Source of the DNA: Platerodrilus igneus
Lineage: Eukaryota > Arthropoda > Insecta > Coleoptera > Lycidae
Direction of reading: 5' to 3'
DNA: 64,000 bases
NCBI GenBank assembly: GCA_036346225.1
Contig: JARFIW010000961.1
Span: 276,001 to 340,000 of the forward strand
A program made the position numbers and the translations under genes. Positions 33,582 to 44,517 of this stretch are shown here, one piece after another; positions within the stretch are counted from its first letter, which is position 1, and the number at the start of each line of letters is the position of its first letter. The notes beneath the pieces are model-generated. The model was given only the letters and a program-made list of their open reading frames with translations. It made no database searches and had not been told where the DNA came from.

Positions 33582-35127
33582 CCTATATAATACAGTATTT
33601 GACAGCCAGAACACTAATCATACATACAAGCAACACGGATTACATAAAATACACAATTTACTATTATAAAAAACATCACTACACAAGAACATCGATCTTA
33701 TGGAGGCCTAGTTGATGTAAGAATTAATTTAACCTTCCTTTAGTAGCTGCTTCTACCTATTTGTACCTAATTTGTAAATAAATTAATAACGAAAGCATTT
33801 ACTTCAATCAATTTCATATTTTAACATTTGTATAGAAAAGTCTATGTATAATTGCATTTGTGTTGACCAATAAAATTAATTATTATTATTATTTATAAAT
33901 GTCAAGGATTGTATAATACTAACTACTGTGATTTTAAGTAAGCATAATAAATGTATTTTAATTTATTAAGTGGTCTGTGAAAATTTTAAGAAAGCAATAG
34001 CGTACTGAAATGAGTTTTTGTTAAGTAACTAAGGTAATGAATGGGTGTTGACTTTGGTCTCTCAAATAAAGCAGTTGTGTTTTCTGTTGAACGAATTTTA
34101 TTTTATTTTAAAGAAAGATAAAGTTGTAAAGTTAAAGCTAAAGTAATCAAGAAGTGAATATATTTAAAAGTACATAAGTAGTGTGTGAAGTTATTGGTGA
34201 TTGAAAGCTATTCATTACAGAAGAGTTTTGGAGCAAAGCAGCAGAATTCCGCCGACAACAAAATCTAACATCATTTTGAAGAATCAACATGAGTAATTTG
34301 TATCTGGGTGAAATCGTAGCAGCAGTACGGAAGGGATATTCAACGTAAGCATTTGTGGTATCATTTAAAATCATTAATAAAACTTTAAAATTATGTATTT
34401 CATACCTAAAGCAGAAAGGTAGATTATTGTACTAAAATTTTTTATTTCATTTAGATTTACTGAAGTTTTCAAGCAAAGAACAGCATGCTGAAAAAGTAGA
34501 ATCATCGAATAAAAATTTGAAGATATTTGTTTCTTAGAAGTCAACACAGCAAAGGGTTCCTGGAGATTGATTTGAAGAGTTAGATCTAACCATTATACCG
34601 TTTCTATCACACACGCAAGCACGCACGCACGGAGACACGCACGCACGCGCGCGCGCACGCATGCACAATGAGAAAGTAGAAGCATCGAATAAAGATTTGA
34701 AGGTATTTGTTTCTTAGAAGTTAACAGTTAACACACACACACACACATATACACACGCACGCATCCACATGCACGCATGCGCACACCACACATGCACACT
34801 CCCACTCGCATGCACAAACGCACGCATGCACACGCACACACACATACATTTTACAAAAGGGTAGGTTAAGGTTGGGGTAAAGTATAAATCTGTAATTTGA
34901 GGTTATCAAACTAGTTTCTTGCCGGTGTCTCTAAGAGAGGGCACACCTAATTCCATTTATTTACATCCAGGTCTAAGTTGGACCCCCGGTTAGAACTGAA
35001 TTTTAAAATTTATTCAAAATTTAATATTTACCTGAGATAGTTCTTGTGTTCTTTTAAATTTCGATTTTTTCGTATTTAGTCAAAATTTACATCCAATTAT
35101 TTTTATACAAGTTTTGGAAAACATTCT
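33582..35127 (+). repeat. LTR-like unit U6, second copy of U1
   Basis: Matches 14,262-15,905 almost base for base, apart from shortened CA/GCAC microsatellites (34,610-34,850), a few indels and scattered changes. Has the same AATAAA, small-intron candidate (AACGTAAGC to TTTCATTTAG) and PBS-like TGGCGTCACGAC at 35,128; here the LTR end reads GAAAACA, giving a CA terminus. Confidence 0.75.
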
Positions 35128-35298
35128 TGGCGTCACGACATTAGTGCCACCTGTGTGTCATCTTTGAAAGGATGTGTTTAAAAGAGGGTTTGGTTGCTTA
35201 CGTTTAGGCGTTTTAAAATAAAATTTGTTTTTGGAGTTTTAAGTTAGGGGACCATAAATTTTGCCAAATTAGTTTTAGATTACAATTTAAAGTCAACA

Positions 35299-35300
<2 letters not shown>
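35128..35300 (+). other. PBS-like block and leader of U6
   Basis: Same as the U1 leader, ending GTCAACACG at the (AT)n. That both copies stop at the same base shows that the AT tract is part of the leader. Confidence 0.5.

Positions 35301-35334
<34 letters not shown>
35301..35334. repeat. (AT)n between U6 leader and U7 LTR
   Basis: About 17 AT units. U7 begins TATCCCGTAGGTTATATG; no TG start is visible, so a few LTR bases may be lost. Confidence 0.95.
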
Positions 35335-35337
<3 letters not shown>

Positions 35338-37407
35338 CCCGTAGGTTATATGTAAAAATGTATCAATAAGTCGTAATTTTAAAGTTGCATAGTGTGGAAG
35401 CTTTGCAGTGCATAAAAACTCAAGAATAATGCGAGGACAAGTAGCTTTGGTATTCTAAGGTTGTAAATCGAGCACATCAAATAATAGGAGGAAAGCTTTT
35501 GTTTACAGAGTATAAAATCAATAATTTAAGCATGCATATAAGTAACGTGTAGTACGAAAGGCTTTGCAATATATAAAATCAATAATGTAAACGCGTATAT
35601 TCATTTAACTAACAAAGCGTCCGTTGAAAACAAATTTCTAAGAAGTCTACAGGTTAAACAACTTGAGAAAATACAATTTCAAACTGCAAACAATTCACAG
35701 AAAGGACTTTCAGATAAATAAACAATTCAAAAAATCATAATGTACGTTGAAACATAATTCTTTAGAAATTTAAGCTAACGACCAAAGCGAAAGTCGAGAA
35801 ACATCAGGTTATTGCAAAACAAAGCAAGATATTCCGGAGATAGAATATAAGTAGTACAGAGTAGAGGAAGATGAAAGATAACAGATGTTGTACAAAACAG
35901 CCGGTTAAAGCACGCGATAATTTGTAGAGGCTAACAACAATATTGATTTTAAGTTGCTATAGTAGGATTTTAACAAAGACAGCAAATATGGGGTAGACGA
36001 GGATAATAGAATTGGAAGATAGACCTGAACGGGGGAAATGTGTTTTGATTGGTTGAAAGCGATTGGGGTAAGAAACTTTTCTGAGAGAATTGCAACCGTT
36101 GAGCATTCTAATCAGTATTTCGGACTAAAGCTACTATGAGGTGAGAAAATTCTTAGTTTCAAAAGATTGTTGTGTTTTGAAGCAAGGCAATTTCAAGAAT
36201 CGGTTAAAGTGGAGGTGAATTTCTGTGAAAATAGGTGACAGAGGGTAGACTTGGAGGCTTATAAATACACTAGGAGACGTAGTGAGGCTCTCTTATTTCT
36301 TCTGCACGCTTCAGACCTACATGGTGTAACATCAAAGTTGAAAATTTGTAGATCGGGTGATAGTGCAGTCCGTTATTTAATTTACAAGTGTTTAAAAGCA
36401 CCAGTTGGCGTTATTTCATGAATGGGGCTGTAAGTTTAAATACTCATAAAGAACAAGAGATGTTAGTTACAAAGGTAAACGAGCCAAGTTATTTTTCGGA
36501 ACAAGGGTGCTGGCTGTATGATATATCCAGAAGCCGAAAAACATATGTGGACGATTATATGGGTAGCTATACTGAAGGCGTCTACATAGAATTGGATGCA
36601 CGAGTGGAAATGAGTTTGCTGTCCATGTAGCAGAGGGAAGTTTGATGTAATTCAACGACGAGAATTTGGTGGACGACGTCTACAGAGGTGATGGTTCAAG
36701 AGCATACAACAGGTAAAGACATTTGTTTTTGTTATTGTTTGAACATTTGTGCTGGTATATTGTGTTAGAGTGATTTGATGTATTTGATGAATATTTTATG
36801 AACATAAAATTTATTTTGAGGGTTATATGAAAAAGACGATTTGATTTTATTATTTGAAGGTATAAATACATGACGTATAATTTTGATGTGAAGAGTACAC
36901 AGTCTTTAGAATAGTTTAAAAAAAATGCAATTTTTTTATGCATTCAGAGTAAGAAGGTTTATACTGAGCTCACCATAGACCAGAGTAAATTTCAATCTAG
37001 GGTTTCAAGATAGGCCCATCTACTTGAACTGAATATAAAGAAGTGTTGAAATAAATTAAATTTAGGAAATTTAGAAGGATTTAATTGTTGATATTGTGAA
37101 AATTTATGGAGATGTTTTATTTCCATTTTGTAAGTATTGAGCTAGTGTGACGTAATTTTTGACTTGTATAAATAAAAAGGTTGTATGTTTTGTTGAATTA
37201 TTTGGTTGGTAAATTTTTTTATTGGTAGTCTAAGTGATAGAGAGTATGTATAAAATGGGTAAGTATCTCTGAAGAAGCCGGAAGCAGAGCTAGCCGTGGT
37301 ATGCTGATTTGAGGGAGCTGCTTTTCAAGAGATTTTGGATATAAAATTTTTTTTTAAAATAAAATTTCGTAGGTGTTAACATTATTTTTCAATAGTACTT
37401 CACAACA
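35335..37407 (+). repeat. LTR of unit U7 (about 2.07 kb), related to U2 and family C
   Basis: Ends CACAACA, followed by ATTTCTA and a PBS-like block. Shares with U2 and C the TATAAATA box (about 36,260), CTTCAGACCTAC start region, GAGCTCACCATAGACCAG (36,967-36,984), GGCCCATCTACTTG, AATAAAAAGGTTGTATG...GAATTATTTGG and GAGCTAGCCGTGG near the end. Donor-like CAG/GTAAAG at 36,710-36,718. An 80-codon frame at 36,388 and others are uncharacterised and probably chance. Confidence 0.75.
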
Positions 37408-37413
37408 ATTTCT

Positions 37414-37449
37414 ATGACACCAATTCGTAGAGCATGATTACCAAATAGA
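37414..37449 (+). other. PBS-like block and short leader of U7
   Basis: TGACACCAATTCGTAGAGC at 37,414 corresponds to the U2 PBS (TGACGCCCAATTCGTGGGGC). A second, weaker block TGATTACCAAATAGAAGTCC follows at once, possibly a decayed tandem PBS copy. The leader ends at (AT)n after CCAGAGCA. Confidence 0.55.
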
Positions 37450-37458
37450 AGTCCAGAG

Positions 37459-37498
<40 letters not shown>
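37450..37498. repeat. (AT)n, left flank of element E
   Basis: About 24 AT units. E begins with TG at 37,499. A second (AT)n tract borders E on the right (44,467), so E sits inside one microsatellite. Confidence 0.97.
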
Positions 37499-37499
<1 letters not shown>

Positions 37500-39357
37500 G
37501 CTGTGATAAGGGGTTGTTTAGGGGTGTATTGAATAGCAAGAGTCGTGTAGTAACCATAAACTGCGATAGGAAACATAAAACTGCATTTATTTAGCAGAAA
37601 AATTAGTAATTCGTACATTATGTAAATAGCAAGCATTGAACACCCTGTATATAGACCGTAATTAACTTTAAACAATGCGAATAAGCATATCTTACAACAA
37701 TAGAACTCGGATTTAGCATAGAAATACGTAATTCATACATTGTGTAAATAACAAGTATTCAACACTCTGTATATAGACCTTTATTAATTTTAAGTAATGC
37801 AAGTAAGAATTATCTTTCAGGAAAAGTACGCGTATTCAGAGGAAAAGATAGTACATGTAATTAAACACGCATTGAGAAGTGTTCTAATTAGTTATAAAAC
37901 AAATACGAAGATAAGAGATTAAACCTAACAAAGCTTTACGTAATTACGCAGAAACAATAAACATTTTGATAAGAAAACGCAGTTTCAAAAATACATAAAC
38001 GAAAATAGAATTAAGGTTACATCATTTATTTTGTTCAATTATCCAAAAGGCGATATCTAAACAAAACAACGTATGGTCAAGATAGCGAATAATAAGGTAT
38101 CAAGCAAACACCATTACAAAAAAAACCGATATATTACATCAGAAACCGCTTCAAAATGCAGGAAATACAAAGACCTGATTGGTTAAGATATCTACAAGAC
38201 TTGTTGAAAACCCAGCCCACATGCAAGTGGGAACAGCCTATATTTAACACCGAGCAATGATAAGACGAGTTTTTTTTAAACTCAAGCAGGGTAAAGCTGC
38301 GTCGATGCTAAACAGAAAGTCACGCGTAATTTAATATTTAATAATATAATAGTGTATGTTATAGTGACAAATAAGTGCAATAATTATTAAGACCTCTTTT
38401 GCCGTTTAACGGCTTCGAATGTTGATGATAAGAATTCTAATTGATGGTATAACATTTCGAATGCATGGATAATTCGAATGGTTGATGAGAAGAATAATTC
38501 AAATTCGAGTGGATAGATATTATAATTCAATTGTGTTGATGATAATTCGAATGTGGGGATATTTTAAATGGATTGATATAATTGGGCGATAGAATATTTC
38601 AAATGTGTTAATGAGAATAATTCAAATCTGGGTCAATAATATAATATTTCAAATCAGCGTCGACGATTTTGGTACAATTCTGGTACTATTTTGAGTTACG
38701 AGAATCAATGCAAATAAAATAAAGAAGCACGAAGTAATTTATGGAAAACGAGGGGTTCAACTAAACAGAGCACTGATAGACGAATGAGGATAACAAAAGG
38801 TGTTGATCCACAACTCGAACAACCTGTAGCAGGTCAGATCTAATTAGTTTTAAGATATTTTTTCTATTTAAATTTCAATACTGAATTTATTCAATTTATA
38901 TAAAAAGTGTAACGACATCAGTAACAAACATTGCATACGTTAAACTGACGTAATATATTATAAAGGGGTCCAGAACGTTCCAGGTCTCTTTGGTAAAAAG
39001 AGGTAGTTTTTGGTGACTTTAGATTGATTTCAAAGCATATAAATTTTGGAGGTAAATAATACATACGATATTGATTGATTGAGTAGTGTATTTTAATATT
39101 TTTAAAAACTTGTAAATAATATTTCTTTTCATTATATAAAATTAATTGACTTCGTTTTATAATTCAAACAAATAGGTAATCATAAAAGGGTGGAGAAGAA
39201 AAAAATGGATCATCGTAACGTTGTGCACTCTGTGTAGATTAAAGAGGGCTAGCCGTGGCATAATAATAAAATTAGTAAGAGCAAATTTAATTTGAGAACA
39301 CAAAGCGGTGAAGTTAAGTAAAAACGTCATAACACCGAGTGCGGCGTTATCATATCA
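37499..39357 (+). repeat. 5' LTR of element E
   Basis: TGCTGTGATAAGGGG...CATATCA. Contains ACCCTGTATATAGACC twice in variant form (about 37,642 and 37,762), a TATATTTAACACC promoter-like stretch (about 38,240), a GCCGTTTAACGGC hairpin (38,402) and tandem TTCGAATG-type repeats. Confidence 0.92.
38400..38662 (+). repeat. Palindrome and degenerate short tandem repeats in the E LTR
   Basis: After the palindrome GCCGTTTAACGGC come about eight degenerate 25-35-bp units built on ATAATTCRAATG, GTTGATGA and ATATTTCAAAT words. The 3' LTR has the same block at 43,509-43,764. It lies downstream of the likely promoter, like the 13-mer repeat of U3. Confidence 0.7.
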
Positions 39358-39368
39358 ATTTTTAAATG

Positions 39369-39388
39369 GCTGCCCAAGCCTGGGGCAC
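39369..39388 (+). other. Primer-binding site of element E
   Basis: TGGCTGCCCAAGCCTGGGGC, 11 bases after the LTR end (CA, then ATTTTTAAA). It is the same layout and base pattern as in families C and U2. Single copy here. Confidence 0.7.
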
Positions 39389-39566
39389 AAATTAAATCAA
39401 AATAAATTTGATAATACGACCGTGAGATTTAAAATAAAATAATTAAATTAAACCGGGGCTTTAAAGAGTTTTAATTAGCGAAAAATCACGAAATTTGTAC
39501 ATTAATTAAATTTAGGCAGATTAATTTAGTATTTCAAAGTTTAGCGTAAACATAATAATTTCAAAA

Positions 39567-40970
39567 ATGGAAAGAGGATCCCAAGAAAGTATAACGTTTG
39601 AAAGGAGTTTGAGCGAAGAAAGGAAGACCTCACAGGAAACGAAAATGATGGAGATTTTAATGGCATTGAATAGCAAAATGGACAGAAGTGAAGAGACCAT
39701 GAAAACCATGACTACGAAAATGGACGAGAACAGCAAAAAAATTAGGTAAGGAAATTAAAATTCTAAGTGATGGATTAAGAGAAACCAACCAAACAATTGC
39801 TGAAACGAGAGCGCAAATGCAGGAGAAAATCGTGAGGGTTACAGAAGATATCGACTGTGTATGGGATCATATTGGTATGGTGAAATCAAAACAGAAAAAA
39901 TATGAAAGCGAGTCAAACGATAAAATCACAAATTTAAATATCAAATTACGGAACGTTGAAGAAAACTGTGAAGCGGAGTTCAGAACCATAAATCGGAAAA
40001 TAAGTAATTTAAAAACTAATTCAGGAGATTTTAACAGTAGGAAACCAATTAGGCTAACTCAACCAAATCTTTTAATTGAACAAAATACTAAATTTTACGG
40101 GGACGGAAAATTAAATCCTAAGATATTTTTGAAAAATTTTAACATGTTAGTACAGGGCTCGACAGACGAGCTATATCAATTAAATTTAGTAAAATCAATG
40201 CTGAAAGGAGGAGCTGAAATGTGGTACAACTTGGTTGAAATGAGATCGAAACATTGCAATAGTTCGAACAGAAATTTCTACGACAATTTTGGGGGATAAT
40301 CAACAGGATAAAATTAGGAATGACCTGAGCATGGAAAAATATAATTCAGATAGAGGAATAACGCGGGAATTATATGCTATTCAAAAGTTTATCGTAGCGA
40401 AACAATTAGATCCTCCTTTACACGATAAACAAATTATAAAATATTTGGCAGGGCATTTTAACGCTGAAGTAAAACGATATATAACGACGCAGAATATAGT
40501 AGACCGGGAAACATTTATAAAATATTTGCAAAGGTATGATGAGTTGGAAACTAATAATAAAACGGAAAATAATGATAGGGATCGACGCACGAATTTTATA
40601 AGGACGTAGAGAAATAATAATGAGACTCGAAGTAATTATCAACGAAACAATTATGATCGTGGAAGAAATTTTAATAGGGGGAGTTATAACAATTTTAGTA
40701 ATGATTTTAGGAAAAATAGAAACACGGGTCAAATACCAAAACAATAAATAGAGCGAGCTAATCATGAGGGAAATAATAATAGAGAAATAAATAGGCAGGA
40801 AAATGAGGATCGATGGACGCAAGCGAGGAATATTAATTGCACGCAAATAAGGAATACGAATCGCACATACGCAGAGATAACAAGTCAGGCAGGACCTTCC
40901 GTGAGAAACAAAATTTTTAGGTACGGACGAACCAAGTAAAATTCTACAGATAAACGGATGTGAAAATCAG
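39567..40970 (+). pseudogene. Gag of element E, coiled-coil plus capsid, Arg/Asn-rich tail, frameshifted
   Basis: ATG at 39,567. The first about 170 codons are Lys/Glu-rich with Met/Thr heptads (coiled coil likely). The capsid part reads FYGDGKLNPKIFLKNFNML and AEMWYNLVEM, then DNQQDKIRNDLSMEKY. The tail (about 40,600-40,760) is rich in Arg and Asn (NYQRNNYDRGRNFNRGSYNN) with no CCHC zinc knuckle, so RNA binding would be by basic residues. Shifts occur at an A7 run (39,735) and a TTTTGGGGG stretch (40,292); stop codons follow in the tail. Confidence 0.82.
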
Positions 40971-40991
40971 CGCGAATTAATTGAACATGAA

Positions 40992-42361
40992 TTGGAGAAT
41001 GAATTAGGAAGATTTGAACGAAACTTATTACCAATAATTAATTTAAAGGTAGAAAATAGAATAGTTAAAGTATTGATTGATACTGGGGCAGAAGCATCAC
41101 TTGTTGCAGAAGAATTTGTTAAACGAGAGAAATTGAGGGCTAAAGCGATACCTATAACGAGGTGTAATTTGGTGGCACCAAATAATAAGAGATTTTGTAG
41201 AATAAATGAAATGGTAATTCTGAGATGTGAAATGGGATATGAAAAATGAGAAAATGATTTTATGGTAGTACCTGGACTAAAGATAGATGTTATATTTGGG
41301 ATGGGTGTTATAGATAAGTTGGGGTTGAAGATAAATGCAGAATGCAAAGAGATAGAGTGTAATGGGAAATATATTAAATGGTATAAAGAGGGTAACATTG
41401 AAATAGATAGTGACTGCGTGAATATTAATCAGTTTGATGAAGAAATAGATAATGAGGGTAATGAAAATGAAGAGATTAAATGTCCAGAAGATTTAAGAAA
41501 TAGGGTAAAGATATTATTAAGAAAGCATTCAGAATTAATAGGGTCGAAATCAAGAATTGCCACGAGTTGTGTGCACAAGTTGGAAGCAGTAAATACAGAA
41601 CCGTTTAACACTAAAATATATCCTATTCCACCAGCATATAGGAATAGAGTGAAGGAAGAAATTGAAGAAATGTTACGTGAAGGTATCATAGAAAGCTCCA
41701 GTACACATTTTGTGAATCCATTAGTCATCGTGAAGAAAAGTGATGATAGCATCAGGCTATGTTTAGATGCAAGAAAGATTAATAAGCGAACGAAACCGCA
41801 ATACAGTTGTCCACCAACGATGGAAAGCATATTAGTAAGAATAGGCAATAGGAAAATCTATAGCAAATTAAAGAATTCATTTCGGTTAATTCCATTAGCG
41901 CGAGAATCAAGGAAATATACAGGTTTTCAGTAGAAGAAAGAATATATCAATTTAGGATGGTCCCGTTTGGTTTGTCCTCGAGTACAGCTGCATTAGTGAA
42001 GGCTATGCAGAATATTTTGGGACCGTATGAGGAATTTTGTATCCACTACGTGGATGATGTGTTAATATTTAGCGATAGTGTAGAGCAACACTTTGTACAT
42101 TTAGATAGAATTTTATTAAAGCTGACTATAGCAGGTTTAAGTTTGAATTTAAGGAAGTGTAAATTTTTTCAAGATAGGGTTAAATTTTTAGGGTATGGGA
42201 TAGATAGTAAGGGTATAATTAGAAAACAGGGAACAAACAAATATGAGTTAAAAGGACCTAGATTTAAAAACAATAAGGGGGAAGTTAGAAATAAATTTAG
42301 TGAACACCCATACAAAGGGACACAAGGAAATGAAGAAATGAAATGTAAAATAAATTTATGA
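40992..42361 (+). pseudogene. Protease and truncated reverse transcriptase of element E
   Basis: Protease (40,992-41,249): VLIDTGAEASLVAEEFV, then an in-frame TGA (41,247-41,249) before VVPGLKIDVIFGM. RT (to 41,933, then shifted at 41,957): AYRNRVKEEIEEMLREGII, VIVKKSDDSIRLCLDARKIN, KIYSKLKNSFRLIPL (motif A with Asp changed to Lys-Asn), MVPFGLSSSTAALV and catalytic HYVDDVLIF. It ends soon after FLGYGIDSKG, where the RT thumb, RNase H and integrase should follow; instead about 45 unrelated basic codons lead to a stop at 42,361. The second shift is at a TTTT run (41,926). Confidence 0.87.
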
Positions 42362-42606
42362 ATAGACATACATAGAATAGTAAAATAGGATACGGGTATA
42401 AGAATAGGCATAGGTATGAATAGGGTAGTAAAATAAAACATAGGTATAAAATTAGGTAGATGTAAATAGGGGATTAATAAAGGAAGAGTTAGATTTTTAA
42501 AATGAAATAAAAATATAAGAATTATAGACTAATGTGAGTTTAATTTCACGTTGGGCGCCAAAAATGTCATTGTTCTAAAATTTTATATTTTAATTTGGGG
42601 GAATAA
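42362..42606 (+). other. 3' UTR and polypurine tract of element E
   Basis: Starts with purine-rich ATAGG/GGTAT repeats like those of B and C. It contains CACGTTGGGCGCCA (42,549-42,562), the exact reverse complement of a Gypsy PBS (TGGCGCCCAACGTG as in element A). The polypurine tract TTTGGGGGAATAA lies at the LTR edge. Confidence 0.75.
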
Positions 42607-44464
42607 TGCTGTGATAAGGGGTTGTTTAGGGGTGTATTGAATAGCAAGGGTCGTGTAGTAACCATAAATTGCGATAGGAAACAGAAAACTGCATTTATTT
42701 AGCAGAAAATTAAAGTAATTCTTATATTATGTAAATAGCAAGCATTTAACACCCTGCATATATATCATAGTTAGCTTTAAGCAATGCGAATAAGCATATC
42801 TGACAACAATAGAACTCGGATTTATCATAGAAATAATTAATTCATACATTATGTAAATAACAAGTATTCAACACTCTGTATATAAACCTTTATTAATTTT
42901 AAGTAATACAAGTAAGAATATCTTTCAGTAAAAGTACGCGTATTCAGAGGAAATGATAGTACATGTAATTAAACACGCGTTGAAAAGTGTTCTAATTAGT
43001 TATAAAACAAATACGAAGATAAGAGATAAAAACCTAACAAAGCTTTACGCAATTACGCAGAAACAATAAACATTTTGATAAGAAAACGCAGTTTCAAAAA
43101 TACATAAACGAAAATAGAATTAAGGTTACATCATTTATTTTGTTCAATTATCCAAAAGGCGATATCTAAACAAAACAACGTATGGTCAAGATAGCGAATA
43201 ATAAGGTATCAAGCAAACACCATTACATGGAAAACCGATATATTACATCAGAAACCACTTCAAAATGCAGGAAATACAAAGACCTGATTGGTTAAGATAT
43301 CTACAAGAATTGTTGAAAACCCAGCCCACATGCAAGTGGAAACAGCCTATATTTAACACCGAGCAATGTTAAGACGAGTTTTTTTTAAACTCAAGCAGGG
43401 TAAAGCTGCGTCGCTGCTAAACAGAAATTCACGCGTAATTTAATATTTAATAATATAATAGTGTATGTTATAGTGACAAATAAGTGCAATAATTATGAAG
43501 ACCTCTTTTGCCGTTTAACGGCTTCGAATGTTGATGATAAGAATTCTAATTGATGGTATAACATTTCGAATGCATGGATAATTCAAATGGTTGATGAGAA
43601 GAATAATTCAAATTCGAGTGGATAGATATTATAATTCAATTGTGTTGATGATAATTCAAATGTGGGGATATTTTAAATGGATTGATATAATTGGGCGATA
43701 TAATATTTCAAATGTGTTAATGAGAATAATTCAAATCTGGGTCAATAATATAATATTTCAAATCAGCGTCGACGATTTTGGTACAATTCTGGTACTATTT
43801 TGAGTTACGAGAATCAATGCAAATAAAATAAAGAAGCACGAAGTAATTTATGGAAAACGAGGGGTTCAACTTAACAGAGCACTGATGGACGAATGAGGAT
43901 AACAAAGGGTGTTGATCCACAACTCGAACAACCTGTAACAGGTCAGATCTAATTAGTTTTTAGATATTTTTTCTATTTAAATTTCAATACTGAATTTATT
44001 CAATTTATATAAAAAGTGTAACGACATCAGCAACAAACATTGCATACGTTAAACTGACGTAATATATTATAAAGGGGTCCAGAACGTTCCAGGTCTCTTT
44101 GGTAAAAAGAGGTAGTTTTTGGTGACTTTAGATTGATTTCAAAGCATATAAATTTTGGGGGTAAATAATACATATGATATTGATTGATTGAGAAGTGTAT
44201 TTTAATATTCTTCAAAACTTGTAAATAATATTTCTTTTCATTATATGAAATTAATTAACTTCGTTTTATAAATCAAACAAATAGGTAATCATAAAAGGGT
44301 GGTGAAGAAAAAAAATGATCATCGTAACGTTGTGCACTCTGTGTAGATTAAAGAGGGCTAGCCGTGGCATAATAATAAAATTAGTAAGAGTAAATTTGAT
44401 TTGAGAACACAGAGCAGTGAAGTTAAGTAAAAAAGTCATAATACCGAGTTTAGCGTTATCATAT

Positions 44465-44466
<2 letters not shown>
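42607..44466 (+). repeat. 3' LTR of element E
   Basis: Direct repeat of 37,499-39,357 with the same termini; few substitutions and very small indels. Confidence 0.92.
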
Positions 44467-44514
<48 letters not shown>

Positions 44515-44517
44515 TAG
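44467..44517. repeat. (AT)n between element E and family C
   Basis: About 25 AT units ending AATATATATAG. The family C LTR begins TGTAGTGG at 44,518. Confidence 0.97.

Larger units (their letters stand above)
37499..44466 (+). mobile_element. Element E: LTR retrotransposon (6968 bp) inserted in (AT)n, lacking RNase H and integrase
   Basis: Paired LTRs of 1859 and 1860 bp (TG...CA), PBS, Gag, protease, RT and polypurine tract are all present, but pol stops within the RT palm/thumb region, so RNase H and integrase are missing. Both flanks are (AT)n, which hides any target duplication. LTRs differ at a few per cent at most. This is the best whole representative of the group. Confidence 0.9.

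Noticed and set aside
14256..35300. U1 and U6 as the two LTRs of one giant element
   Set aside because: Both are followed by the same PBS-like block and leader, which should follow only the 5' LTR.
36388..36630. An 80-codon frame in the U7 LTR as a gene
   Set aside because: It lies in the LTR between promoter and splice-donor-like site, lacks any known motif and has no counterpart in the related U2 and C LTRs.
40418..41848. 139-143-codon minus-strand frames rich in Ile/Ser/Leu
   Set aside because: Antisense shadows of the purine-rich gag and pol of element E.
37450..44517. A defined target-site duplication for element E
   Set aside because: Both flanks are pure AT repeat, so no duplication length can be read.
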